NCBI RefSeq assembly: GCF_002236115.1
Contig: NZ_NIWT01000006.1
Location: 372,001 to 436,000 of the forward strand
Direction of reading: 5' to 3'
DNA from: Pseudomonas jessenii
Lineage (GTDB): Bacteria > Pseudomonadota > Gammaproteobacteria > Pseudomonadales > Pseudomonadaceae
DNA length: 64,000 bases
Shown here: positions 35,056-43,853 of the stretch, in pieces
Layout of the letters: each line of letters starts with the position of its first letter
Numbering within the stretch: the stretch's first letter is position 1
Translations under genes and position numbers: made by a program
The notes under the pieces: generated by a model
Database searches by the model: none
What the model was told of the DNA's origin: nothing
What the model saw: only the letters and a program-made list of their open reading frames with translations

Positions 35056-36169
35056 ACGCCATGTGCTGCAGTTCTGCCACGGCTATGACGGGCCGTTCCT
35101 GGACTGCGCACGGCAGTACGCCAGCCTGTTCGCGGGCACCGGTTATCGGGTGACCACGGTCTTTCTGACCGGGGCTGCCGATAGCGAGGTGGCCGCAGCG
35201 TGTGCTTCCGATGAAGTGTTGTTCATGGAATACAGCTCCAAGGCCATTCGTGGCCTGAAGCTGGGTGCCATCGGCGATCTGCGCAAGATCGCCGCGTCGC
35301 GCAACTTCAGTTTCTGCATCGCCCATCGCTTCAAGCCGATCTACATCGCCTTGCTCGGCACTTCGTTGCCGGTGATTGGCGTGCACCACGCGTTTGACGA
35401 TTACAAACGCGGCACGCGCAAGCTGTTCGCGCATATTTTCCGCAAGCGTCTGAGCCTGCTCGGGGTGTCCGATGCGGTGCGCGACGACATGCGCCAATGC
35501 CTGCCGAAATGGCCGGCGACGCGTATTCAAACCCTTTACAACCGCATTGACGTGCCTGCGCTGCAAGCCAGTCAGGTTTCCGCTCGCGAAGCTCGGGAAA
35601 CCCTCGGTCTCTCGGCTGATGCGTGGATTGTCGGCAACGTTGGCCGACTGCACCCGGACAAGGATCAGGCTACTCTGCTGCACGGTTTTGCTGCGGCGTT
35701 GCCGGGGCTTCCGGGTAACAGCCAACTGGTGATTCTCGGCAAGGGGCGTCTGGAGCAGGATCTCAAGGAGCTGGCTCGGGAGCTGGGTATCGGTGATCGG
35801 GTGCTGTTCCTCGGTCAGGTGCCGGACGCGCGTAATTACTTCCGCGCCTTTGATGTATTTGCCCTGAGTTCCGATCACGAACCGTTCGGCATGGTGCTGC
35901 TGGAGGCAATGGCTGCTGGCGTACCCTTGCTCGCCACAGCGTGTGGCGGGGCGAAGGAAGTGGTCGAAGGCGTGGGCATTCTGTTCCCGCTCGGCGATGC
36001 TGAACACCTTGCACAAGGCCTGCAACATTTGGCGGGTATGGATGATCAACAGCGCCGTCAATGCGCCGAGATGATGCTCGATCGCTTGCGTGAGCGTTTC
36101 TCCGACCGTGCGGTGCGCGACACCTTCTGGCGTCTGCCGCAAGTTACCGATCTGGCACCGAGGGGCTGA
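35039..36169 (+). CDS. GT4 glycosyltransferase of LPS core (WapH-like)
   Basis: A 376-residue retaining glycosyltransferase with two Rossmann lobes. The C-terminal donor site contains VGNVGRLHPDKDQATLLH (about 198-215) and DHEPFGMVLLEAMAAGVP (about 279-296), the GT4 EX7E signature. By position (after the carbamoyltransferase, before mig-14) it matches WapH (PA5004), a glucosyltransferase of the outer core. Its ATG lies inside the carbamoyltransferase gene (17-base overlap), and its stop overlaps the next start (TGATG). Confidence 0.86.
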   Translation: MTRSAERHVLQFCHGYDGPFLDCARQYASLFAGTGYRVTTVFLTGAADSEVAAACASDEVLFMEYSSKAIRGLKLGAIGDLRKIAASRNFSFCIAHRFKPIYIALLGTSLPVIGVHHAFDDYKRGTRKLFAHIFRKRLSLLGVSDAVRDDMRQCLPKWPATRIQTLYNRIDVPALQASQVSAREARETLGLSADAWIVGNVGRLHPDKDQATLLHGFAAALPGLPGNSQLVILGKGRLEQDLKELARELGIGDRVLFLGQVPDARNYFRAFDVFALSSDHEPFGMVLLEAMAAGVPLLATACGGAKEVVEGVGILFPLGDAEHLAQGLQHLAGMDDQQRRQCAEMMLDRLRERFSDRAVRDTFWRLPQVTDLAPRG

Positions 36170-37065
36170 TGCTCAACCGACTCCAAGGCTGGCGCGAACG
36201 TGGCTGGTCGCCCGTTGACGCCTCTACCTACGCAAAAGCCTGGCAGCAATTTGGCGGAAGCGTCGCGACTCACCCTCTGGTGGTCGAACGACTGGCGGAT
36301 CTTGCCGGCATCCCGGTGCGATACTTGGCCTGGGAGCAACTGGGCGAAGTCAAGGCCGCGATCCCGACCTGGGGCCGCGATGTGGCGCTGTCCAAGGATG
36401 TGCTCAAGCGCAACGGCAAAAAAGGCCTGTTCGATCTCGGCAATGCCGAGCTGATTTTGCCGGCTGCCGCTGATGTTCAGGCTCCTCTGCGCCATCGTGC
36501 ACGCTACTTGTCGGCACTCAACGAAACCCGCTTCAGCGGCATGAAGCTGCAGACAGAACAACTGGCCATGGCCCGTACCCCGGAAGAACTGTCGAAGAAG
36601 TTTCGCTACAACCAGCGCCGCGAATTGCGTCTGCTGGAAGAGGCGGGCGGTGTGGTGCGTCCGGTCGGCGAATTTTCCAGCGCTGAATTGGCGGCGATCT
36701 ACTGTGATCTGTTCCAGCGTCGTTGGGGGTTCCCGGCTACCGGCGCTGCGCGCATGGCCGAAGTCCTCGAACTGCTGCGCGAGTTGCTGATCGGTTCGGT
36801 GATCTTCCTCAACGATGCGCCGATTGCGATTCAACTGGTGTACCGCGTCGAAGCACCGGAATGGATCAGCGTCGAGTACATCAACGGCGGCGTTGATCCC
36901 GAAACCCGCGAATTCAGCCCCGGTAGCGTATTGAGCTTCATCAATACGCAAAGCGCCTGGGAGCATGCCCGGGCGCAGGACAAACCGTTGCGCTTTTCCT
37001 TCGGTCGCGCCGACCGTGAATACAAGGATCGCTGGTGCAACCCCGTGCCGGTCTTCACCGTATGA
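36169..37065 (+). CDS. Mig-14-like (GNAT-fold) protein
   Basis: A 298-residue protein like Mig-14, associated in Salmonella and P. aeruginosa (PA5003) with resistance to antimicrobial peptides; the biochemical activity is unknown. The segment KKFRYNQRRELRLLEEAGG (about 143-161) followed by ELAAIYCDLFQRRWG and the INGGVDPETREFSPGSVLSF region (about 240-259) resemble a FemAB/GNAT-like acyltransferase fold. It has no membrane helix. Position inside the core operon suggests action on LPS or its assembly. The stop overlaps the next start (ATGA). Confidence 0.8.
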   Translation: MLNRLQGWRERGWSPVDASTYAKAWQQFGGSVATHPLVVERLADLAGIPVRYLAWEQLGEVKAAIPTWGRDVALSKDVLKRNGKKGLFDLGNAELILPAAADVQAPLRHRARYLSALNETRFSGMKLQTEQLAMARTPEELSKKFRYNQRRELRLLEEAGGVVRPVGEFSSAELAAIYCDLFQRRWGFPATGAARMAEVLELLRELLIGSVIFLNDAPIAIQLVYRVEAPEWISVEYINGGVDPETREFSPGSVLSFINTQSAWEHARAQDKPLRFSFGRADREYKDRWCNPVPVFTV

Positions 37066-38516
37066 GCCAAACCATGAGCCGCAAACAGCAACTGCTCAAG
37101 CGCCATCGGCGCAATAAACGTATCGGCCTGCTGATTGCGCTGGTGCTGTTGATCGTCATGGGGGTGCTGGTGGCCTGGTGGTTGCCGCTGGTGCTGGCGG
37201 TTCTGGGTTGGGTTGCCCACGAAGCCTGGTTTGCCGACCACCTGTTCTACTCACCGAAAGACGATTACCAGTACAGCTTTCCCCCCTACACGCCCCAGCC
37301 CAAGGTGCACCTGAACGGTGAACATTTGCGGCTGGACGAGGGCGTGATGCTGGTCGACGATGCGACGCTGGTGCTGGCCCTGCGGGTGAAAAGCACCTGG
37401 CTGGGACGTTTTATCGATCCAGTGGTCGAGTTGGTGGGGGGCGAAAACCCTGACCGACAAACCTTCGAACGAGGCGTAAACGGCCTGCGTTACCTCAATC
37501 TCAGTGGTCAGGCTCAGGCGCTGTCGCGTGGTGAGCTGCGCTTGCGCGGGCGTTTCTGTCGTGTGTTCGGTGAGCCTGTGCTGTGGGCACTGGAACATCC
37601 GGATTATCGGCGTCAAAGGGTGATGGTCATCGCGCCCCATGCCGATGATGCCGAGCTGGCAGCCTACGGTTTGTACAGCCAGGCCGACGAAACCTGGATC
37701 GTCACGCTGACAGCGGGCGAAATCGAAGCCGAACACTACCGGCAGATGGGACTGAACAAGGTCGATGCGGCCCGCTTGAAAGGCCGCCTGCGCACCTGGG
37801 ACAGCATCACCGTGCCACGTTGGGCCGGTGTACCCGAGGCCCGCTGCGTACAACTGGGTTATTTCTGCCTGCAACTGGCGAGCATGCAGGCTGCGCCTGC
37901 GGTGGCCGCGGGATCGCGGGAAGCGGACCTGGGCGATACCCGGCTGTTCCGTCAGTTGAATCCTTTCACGCTGCCGGGCGATGCCGATGGCGCGCCGACC
38001 TGGAACAATCTGCTGGCGGATCTGCGTGAGTTGCTGCTGCGGGCCCGCCCCGAGGTCATTGTCCTGCCGCATCCGACCCTCGATCCGCATCCCGACCATG
38101 TCTGCGCCCAGGCGGCAGTTCTCGAAGCCTTGCAAGGCCTGGACTGGCAGCCGACCACGCTATTGGGCTATGCCAACCACCTGCACGACAACGACCGCTG
38201 GCCGATGGGTGATACCGGTGATGGCATCGCCTTGCCGCCGGCCTTCGATCCGGCCCAGCCGATGCAGCCTTATTGCCTGCCCTTGCCGCTGGAGCAGCAG
38301 CGAGACAAGGCCATGGCGTTGGGCATGATGCACGACTTGCAATCGGCGATGCCGTTCAAGCGTCGCTTGCGTCGGTTGATACAACGTTTGTTGGCCGGCC
38401 GGTTGCCGTCCACCTATGGCCAGAACGAATTCTTTCGCAAGGCCGTCCGGCGCCACGAGCTTTTGTGGTCCATCAAGCACACACCAGGCAATGTTTCTCA
38501 GCGGGGAGAGTTATGA
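37062..38516 (+). CDS. dnpA: PIG-L-family de-N-acetylase (DnpA-like)
   Basis: A 484-residue protein. An N-terminal basic stretch (KRHRRNKR) and two closely spaced membrane segments (about 20-60) are followed by a domain of unknown role (to about 190) and a PIG-L/LmbE zinc deacetylase domain. Its metal motif is VIAPHADDAELAAYG (about 189-203) and a distal HPTLDPHPDHV (about 336-346) supplies the second histidine set. In P. aeruginosa, PA5002 (DnpA) is linked to fluoroquinolone tolerance and is thought to act on the LPS core. ATG 37062 overlaps the mig-14 stop; ATG 37074 is an alternative. Confidence 0.87.
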   Translation: MSQTMSRKQQLLKRHRRNKRIGLLIALVLLIVMGVLVAWWLPLVLAVLGWVAHEAWFADHLFYSPKDDYQYSFPPYTPQPKVHLNGEHLRLDEGVMLVDDATLVLALRVKSTWLGRFIDPVVELVGGENPDRQTFERGVNGLRYLNLSGQAQALSRGELRLRGRFCRVFGEPVLWALEHPDYRRQRVMVIAPHADDAELAAYGLYSQADETWIVTLTAGEIEAEHYRQMGLNKVDAARLKGRLRTWDSITVPRWAGVPEARCVQLGYFCLQLASMQAAPAVAAGSREADLGDTRLFRQLNPFTLPGDADGAPTWNNLLADLRELLLRARPEVIVLPHPTLDPHPDHVCAQAAVLEALQGLDWQPTTLLGYANHLHDNDRWPMGDTGDGIALPPAFDPAQPMQPYCLPLPLEQQRDKAMALGMMHDLQSAMPFKRRLRRLIQRLLAGRLPSTYGQNEFFRKAVRRHELLWSIKHTPGNVSQRGEL

Positions 38517-39667
38517 GTCAGCGGTCAAAGGTCCTGCAACTGCAGCCTGACTACAACGTCAAAGCCCATGATTTCGCCGACCTCGCGGAGCAAATCGTCA
38601 AGGCCCTACCCGGTGATCGCTATGAAGTGACCGCCGCGTTTCTGCGCGGCAAACCCGGGCCGGGCGAAGCAGTGAGCCGAGCCGACCGTTCGGTGTACTT
38701 CGAATTTTCCGACAAATCCCTCAAGGGCATGCGCCTGCGGGCCATGTGGCAGCTGTACAAGTTCTGCCGTCGGGAAAAATTCGATGTAGTGATCTGCAAC
38801 CGCTTCAAGCCGGTGAACATGATGCTGGCGCTCAACCGCTGGTTGAAAGTGCCGCTGTGCATCGGCATTTCCCACGGCTTTGGCGAGTACGACCGTTTTT
38901 ACCGGCGCCGCCAGACCCAGCGCCTGATTGATCGTCACTGGCGCTTCGTCGGCGTGTCGCCAGCGGTGAAACAGTATCTGCTGGACTGTGACTGTGGCTT
39001 CACCGATCAGAATACCTATGCCATCACCAATGCCATCGACATCGAGCAGGCCGAAGGTCTGCAACACAGTCGTGAAAAGGCCCGTGAAATGCTGGGCATC
39101 GATCCGTCGGTGCGGCTGATCGGTGCGTTGGGGCGACTGGTGCCGGTCAAGGGCCATATCTATTTGCTGCAGGCCTTCGCGGCACTCAAGGACAAATACC
39201 CCAATACCCAACTGGCGATCATTGGTGCCGGCCGCGAAGAGTCGCGCCTGGCCGCGGAAATCGACCGCCTCGGCCTCAGCGGTCGCGCCCATTTGCTGGG
39301 GTTCAAGGAAATTGCCCTGCAGTACATTCGGGCTTTCGACATCTGGACCATGCCTTCCTTGGCCGAAGGCCTCGGGCTGGCGCTGCTCGAAGGCATGAGC
39401 GGGCATTTGCCGGTGATCGCCTCGAACGTGCCGGCCATGTTGCCGCTCATCGAGGGGGCCGGTGGCCTGGCGATTACGCCGAAGGATGTGCCGACGCTGC
39501 AGGCGGCGCTGGACACTTACCTTGGCCTTTCGGATGACGAGCTCAAGGCCAAGGGCGAGCAGTCCTTCCGTTATCTGCAGCAACACCATGACATTGAGGA
39601 GTTCCGTCGCGAATACCTCAATCTGATCGATTCCGGCCTGGAACAGGCCCGCAAGGAGCAGCCATGA
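38513..39667 (+). CDS. ssg: GT4 glycosyltransferase of LPS outer core (Ssg-like)
   Basis: A 384-residue retaining glycosyltransferase. The donor lobe has LGRLVPVKGHIYLLQAFAAL (about 205-224) and the EX7E-type PSLAEGLGLALLEGMSGHLP (about 281-300). By position it matches ssg (PA5001), which is needed for outer-core/O-antigen assembly and affects phage sensitivity and surface behaviour. ATG 38513 overlaps the dnpA stop and is preceded by GGGGAGAG, which sets the start; longer in-frame forms run back into dnpA. Its last codons overlap the next start. Confidence 0.87.
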   Translation: MSQRSKVLQLQPDYNVKAHDFADLAEQIVKALPGDRYEVTAAFLRGKPGPGEAVSRADRSVYFEFSDKSLKGMRLRAMWQLYKFCRREKFDVVICNRFKPVNMMLALNRWLKVPLCIGISHGFGEYDRFYRRRQTQRLIDRHWRFVGVSPAVKQYLLDCDCGFTDQNTYAITNAIDIEQAEGLQHSREKAREMLGIDPSVRLIGALGRLVPVKGHIYLLQAFAALKDKYPNTQLAIIGAGREESRLAAEIDRLGLSGRAHLLGFKEIALQYIRAFDIWTMPSLAEGLGLALLEGMSGHLPVIASNVPAMLPLIEGAGGLAITPKDVPTLQAALDTYLGLSDDELKAKGEQSFRYLQQHHDIEEFRREYLNLIDSGLEQARKEQP

Positions 39668-40548
39668 ACGACGCGCAACCCATCGTCACGGTCATCATCG
39701 CGTCGTACAACCACGCTCCTTACATCGAGGAAAGCATTCTCAGCGTCCTCAACCAGACCTATCGGAACATCGAGTTGCTGGTGGTCGACGACGGCTCAAA
39801 GGATGACAGCGTCGCGCGGATCAAGGCATTGCAGGCCATCCATGGCTTCGACTTCCGGGTTCAGGAAAACCAGGGGCTGACCAATACCCTCAACGGTGCA
39901 ATTGCCCGGGCCAAGGGCAACCTGATCGTGCCGTTCGGTTCGGATGACATCATGTTGCCGGAGCGAATCGCCACTCAGGTCGCGCATATGGAGGGCAAGC
40001 CCGAGGTCGGCATTTGCGCCGGTAACATCGAACTGATCGATGCCGACGGCAATCTCTACCCCGAGAAGCGCCAGCGTCGGGATGTGCCGTTCCGTCGTCT
40101 GGATTTCGACGACATGTTCCTCGAGCGCAAGCCCTATCCTCCGGCACCCACCCTGATGATCCGCCGCGAAGCGCTGGACAAGGTGGGTGGTTTCGACCCG
40201 ACCATTCGCCTGGAAGACTTGCTGATCGAGCTGAAGGTGACCCATGCCGGTTACTTCATCGACGGTCTGAATGTGTTGATGGCGCGCTATCGCAAGCACG
40301 CCACCAACTCCTACAAGAATCACCGCTTCATGATCGATAGCATCCTGCGCACCTACGCGCTCTTCAGCGATCACCCGCTGTATGACGAGGTGCGCTACAA
40401 GTTTCTCAATTCCATGTTCCTCAAGACCGCCAACCGTGATCGCAAGCTGGCGCGGGAGTTGCTGGCGCAGATTCCGTTCAAGGCCTGGAACAAGAAAACC
40501 TGGCGTGGACTGGGCCGGATGTATTTCTCACGGCTGGAGAAAGACTGA
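39664..40548 (+). CDS. wapR: GT2 glycosyltransferase, WapR-like rhamnosyltransferase
   Basis: A 294-residue inverting glycosyltransferase of family GT2. It has TVIIASYNHAPYIEESILSV (about 9-28) and the nucleotide-binding LLVVDDGSKDDS, with FGSDDIMLPERI (about 92-103) as the DxD region. The C-terminal part is helical. In P. aeruginosa the gene here (PA5000, wapR) adds the L-rhamnose that receives O antigen. The name rests on position and family; the sugar is not visible in the sequence. It overlaps ssg (ATGA) and is the last gene of the plus-strand core operon, meeting the acyltransferase gene head-on 65 bases later. Confidence 0.82.
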   Translation: MNDAQPIVTVIIASYNHAPYIEESILSVLNQTYRNIELLVVDDGSKDDSVARIKALQAIHGFDFRVQENQGLTNTLNGAIARAKGNLIVPFGSDDIMLPERIATQVAHMEGKPEVGICAGNIELIDADGNLYPEKRQRRDVPFRRLDFDDMFLERKPYPPAPTLMIRREALDKVGGFDPTIRLEDLLIELKVTHAGYFIDGLNVLMARYRKHATNSYKNHRFMIDSILRTYALFSDHPLYDEVRYKFLNSMFLKTANRDRKLARELLAQIPFKAWNKKTWRGLGRMYFSRLEKD

Positions 40549-40613
40549 GCCGGAGGCTGGATTCAAGGAGGGGAAGGCGGGCATTGTCCTCGGTGACATG
40601 CCCCGGCAATGGC

Positions 40614-41837
40614 TCAACGTTGTTGAGCTGTTTCCTCCGGAAGTTCTTTCCTCGGCTTCCTGTTTTGGCGCAACCAGTGCAGGGTTTTCTTGCCGGCATT
40701 GATACCGGGCTTTTCGATGTACAGGTAAGTCAGGCTGCTGATGATGATCAGCAGGCAACTGCACACGGCCAGCAACGGCAGGAAGACCCAGGCTTGCCGG
40801 ACGTCAAGGTGCAATATCGGCGGCAGCCGCTGCACCAGTACCCAGAGCACGAAACCGTGCAGCAGATACGTGCTGTAGCTGATTTCCCCCAGCCAGCGGA
40901 TGCTGCGTGGTCTCAGGGCGCCGAACAAGGTATTGCCGGACGCCACGATCACAAAGAACAGTGAAAGCAGCAGCAGCGCTCCCAGGTTGAATGCCCGGTT
41001 GAACGCCGTAAAGGCGATCGCCAATGCGAGCAGGGCGATGATGCCCGCCAGCGGAGACAGGCTCCAGGCGACGCATTGTGGACGGCGAATCCAGTACGCC
41101 GCAGCGATGCCGCCGAGGAAGCTGGCCAGGAAGTGCTTCTTCAGCGAGTGTTCCCAGCCGACCACCTGGTACAGGGTATAGATGCCGATGAGGCACAGCA
41201 CCGTCTGCATCCAGCCGCCGCGATAAATGAACACCATGGCGGCCAGTGGCAGGGCCAGATAGAAAAACAACTCGTACCCCAGCGTCCAGGTGACGTTGGA
41301 GATCAGCATGCCGGTCTGGTGGTACTGGTTGACGTCTGGCCGGTCGAAGATCAGCCAGGCCAGGGTCTGGCCAATGAGTTGGGTGCCGGAGTCCTTGAGT
41401 TCCCAGTCCTGCAAATAGAACACGCAGACAAACACGATTAACATCAGCGGCAGGTAGAGCGGGTAGAGGCGAAACAGCCTCGATACCGCAAATGCCAGCC
41501 AGTCGTGTTGCCGTCCGTGGGTGAGCAAGCGGTTCCAGAACAGAAAGCCGGTGATCATGAAAAAGAGGGCGACGCTACCCTGGCCGAGCTGCGAGTAGAA
41601 GTTGCTCGGTGGAAAATCCATCACGCCGGTTTGCAGAAAGATCCAGGTAATGATCGAGTGGTGCACGAACACGCCGAAGGCCAGATACCCGCGTAAGCCG
41701 TCGATGCCGGCAAAGCGGCTTTCGCCGCAATGCTCCAGCTCTCGGGGGATTCTCGGCACGCTGCGCAACAGTAGCGCAGCGGTCGCGATGGCGAGCAGGT
41801 AGGCCGCCATCGCGATAAGCGGGTTGGTTTCTGTCAT
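40614..41837 (-). CDS. Acyltransferase-3 (OafA-type) membrane protein
   Basis: A 407-residue integral membrane O-acyltransferase with about ten helices. The family motifs FAGIDGLRGYLAFGVFVHHS (about 42-61, with the catalytic His in FVHHS) and FFMITGFLFWNRL (about 92-104) are intact. Such proteins move acetyl groups from cytoplasmic acetyl-CoA onto periplasmic-side sugars. Its ATG overlaps the stop of the ligase gene by one base, so the two are cotranscribed. I do not recall this gene between wapR and waaL in P. aeruginosa PAO1. Likely target: O antigen or outer-core sugar (inference). Confidence 0.88.
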   Translation of the reverse strand: MTETNPLIAMAAYLLAIATAALLLRSVPRIPRELEHCGESRFAGIDGLRGYLAFGVFVHHSIITWIFLQTGVMDFPPSNFYSQLGQGSVALFFMITGFLFWNRLLTHGRQHDWLAFAVSRLFRLYPLYLPLMLIVFVCVFYLQDWELKDSGTQLIGQTLAWLIFDRPDVNQYHQTGMLISNVTWTLGYELFFYLALPLAAMVFIYRGGWMQTVLCLIGIYTLYQVVGWEHSLKKHFLASFLGGIAAAYWIRRPQCVAWSLSPLAGIIALLALAIAFTAFNRAFNLGALLLLSLFFVIVASGNTLFGALRPRSIRWLGEISYSTYLLHGFVLWVLVQRLPPILHLDVRQAWVFLPLLAVCSCLLIIISSLTYLYIEKPGINAGKKTLHWLRQNRKPRKELPEETAQQR

Positions 41838-43699
41838 CAGTGAGCCTGGGCCGGAGGACTCCCGGCCAGCACGTGCCTGTGCAAATTATCCACGTCGGCT
41901 TTCGAGGCCGTCGCGGCGTATCCCAGCAGCAGTGCTTCGAAGTGATCCTCGAACAACCAATGCCGATCAGATGCGTAGCGCTGCATGTGGCGCAGGTTAC
42001 GCCGACGCAGGGAAGGGCTCAATGCCGAGGGGTGAATTCGCAGGTCGGCCAGGTCGATCAGGCCGAACTCGCCGTCCTCCAGCACCAGCACATTGCCCAG
42101 GTGCAGGGAGCGGAAGTAGACCCCTTGCTGGTGCAGTTGAGCCATGAATTTGCCGAAGCGCTCCACCAGTGCCTGGCGTACCGCCGGGGCGGTGATGCCT
42201 TGCAGGATCTGGCGCAGCGTGTTGCCCGGCAACGGGGAGTAATGCACGGCGGTGCTGCCGTCTTCGAACCGGTAAAGGTCGAGGATGTGCGGTGTCGGGA
42301 TGCCCATGCCGCGCAGTTGCACGCTATTGACGGCAAAACGATCGGAGTAGGGCGTGAAACTGCCCGAGGTATACCAGCGACGGCGACGGAACAGCTTGAG
42401 AAAACTGCCATCGCTCAGGCGCAGGACCTTGGGGCCCAGACCATCCTCTTCGATGACCCTGGCATCGGCAGTCAGCTGTTGCAGGGCGCTTGGTGTCGCC
42501 GTCTTGATCGGTGTGTCCAGCAGGCGCCGGGCCCGCTGATTGATGCTCAATGCGGCAATCAGCGCCAAGGGGATCCACAGCAGGAACCAGTGTTCCTTGG
42601 GGCGAGAGATGATCCCGCCACCCTCGGTCAGGCCTGCACCGATACCGAAGGCCAGCCAGGCTGAGGCAATGATAAACAGCGGTTGCACGCGATGGCGTCG
42701 GCTGCTGATGAAGCCCCATGCGAGAAAGAACAGCCATGGCAGCAGGCCGATAATGCCGACGTAGTAGAGCACGCCCAGGGCAAAGCTATGGGGTTCCTGA
42801 AGACTGTAGCCGACGCCGGGGTCCAGTCTCAGTGCGGCGTTGTAGCCGTGCCCGATCCATGGGTGCTCAGCGATCCTGTTCAGGGTCAATTGCCAGAGCT
42901 CGATGCGGAAGGAACTGCCTCTTTCGAAGATTTTCTCCGCAAACAACGCGAAAGTCGCCGTACCGGCGAAGAACATGGCGCCAAGCATGAAGACCGAGCG
43001 TCGATTCCAGCAGATGAAACACAGCCAAAGCGCAGCCAGCGTCAGTGCAACCAGTGGGGTCCTGGAACCGGTGGCCAGCACTGCGGCGAACATGATCGCC
43101 ATCGCCGGTACGCTCAGCCAAAGTACCTGGCGTCGCTTGCACGTCATGCTCAGGCTCAGCCAATAGGTACAAAAAAAGCCGAAAACGTGGGAGCTGAGCA
43201 GTGGATTGTCAAATGCGCCTACACCGATCAGGCGCATTTCCGGTTGGTAGATCTGGTCGAACCTGTACAGGTTGTAGGCAGAGATGACCAGTGCCACCGT
43301 CGCGGCGCAGAACAGCAGGGGCTGGATGATTTCACTGCGAAAGCGCACCAGCAGGTAGCAGCCAACGAACAGTAACAAGGTGTGCAATGGCGGTTTGAAC
43401 TGGCCAAAGTCGATGTCGTCGTCTGGCCTCCAGCTCAGGCTGAGCAGTGCCCACGCCATAAATAGCAGGACTGCAATGACGATCGGCTCGCGCAGCAACT
43501 CTTTGCCGAGCCGCGGCCGCAGGCACAGTGCAAAGAGTGCCGGAATGCTGAACAGGCCATAATAAAGCTTGTGATGCACACTGCGCCCCGGCAGGAAAAA
43601 CAGCGCACAAAGCAGCAACAAATAACCGAGCGGAAGGATCCACAAACAAATGAAATCGAAGATTCTGTTGGACGTGCTGTTCAAAACGTTTAATTGCAT
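41837..43699 (-). CDS. waaL: Fused O-antigen ligase (WaaL) and kinase-like protein
   Basis: A 620-residue fusion. Residues about 1-405 form a polytopic O-antigen ligase (Wzy_C family, 11-12 helices) with the large periplasmic loop HPWIGHGYNAALRLDPG and the catalytic-type histidine in QEPHSFALGV (about 318-327). It would join O antigen to lipid A-core in the periplasm. Residues about 430-620 are a cytoplasmic kinase-like domain with LHQQGVYFRSLHLGNVLVL, where Ser replaces the loop Asp, and FGLIDLADLRIHP. In P. aeruginosa these are two genes (PA4999 and PA4998). I chose ATG 43699 (MQLNVLNSTSNRIF); upstream in-frame starts add 24 residues. Confidence 0.88.
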   Translation of the reverse strand: MQLNVLNSTSNRIFDFICLWILPLGYLLLLCALFFLPGRSVHHKLYYGLFSIPALFALCLRPRLGKELLREPIVIAVLLFMAWALLSLSWRPDDDIDFGQFKPPLHTLLLFVGCYLLVRFRSEIIQPLLFCAATVALVISAYNLYRFDQIYQPEMRLIGVGAFDNPLLSSHVFGFFCTYWLSLSMTCKRRQVLWLSVPAMAIMFAAVLATGSRTPLVALTLAALWLCFICWNRRSVFMLGAMFFAGTATFALFAEKIFERGSSFRIELWQLTLNRIAEHPWIGHGYNAALRLDPGVGYSLQEPHSFALGVLYYVGIIGLLPWLFFLAWGFISSRRHRVQPLFIIASAWLAFGIGAGLTEGGGIISRPKEHWFLLWIPLALIAALSINQRARRLLDTPIKTATPSALQQLTADARVIEEDGLGPKVLRLSDGSFLKLFRRRRWYTSGSFTPYSDRFAVNSVQLRGMGIPTPHILDLYRFEDGSTAVHYSPLPGNTLRQILQGITAPAVRQALVERFGKFMAQLHQQGVYFRSLHLGNVLVLEDGEFGLIDLADLRIHPSALSPSLRRRNLRHMQRYASDRHWLFEDHFEALLLGYAATASKADVDNLHRHVLAGSPPAQAH

Positions 43700-43853
43700 G
43701 CTGGGTAACTTATTCCTGAATTGAGCGACCATACCAAGGCAGGGACATCTGGTGGCTGTTTGACGCGCCACAATACACAGACTGTATGCGATTGCCAGAA
43801 CCCTGGGGAAGCTGTGGTAAAGTCAGCGTCCTTTTCATCGACATTCGCGTGAT

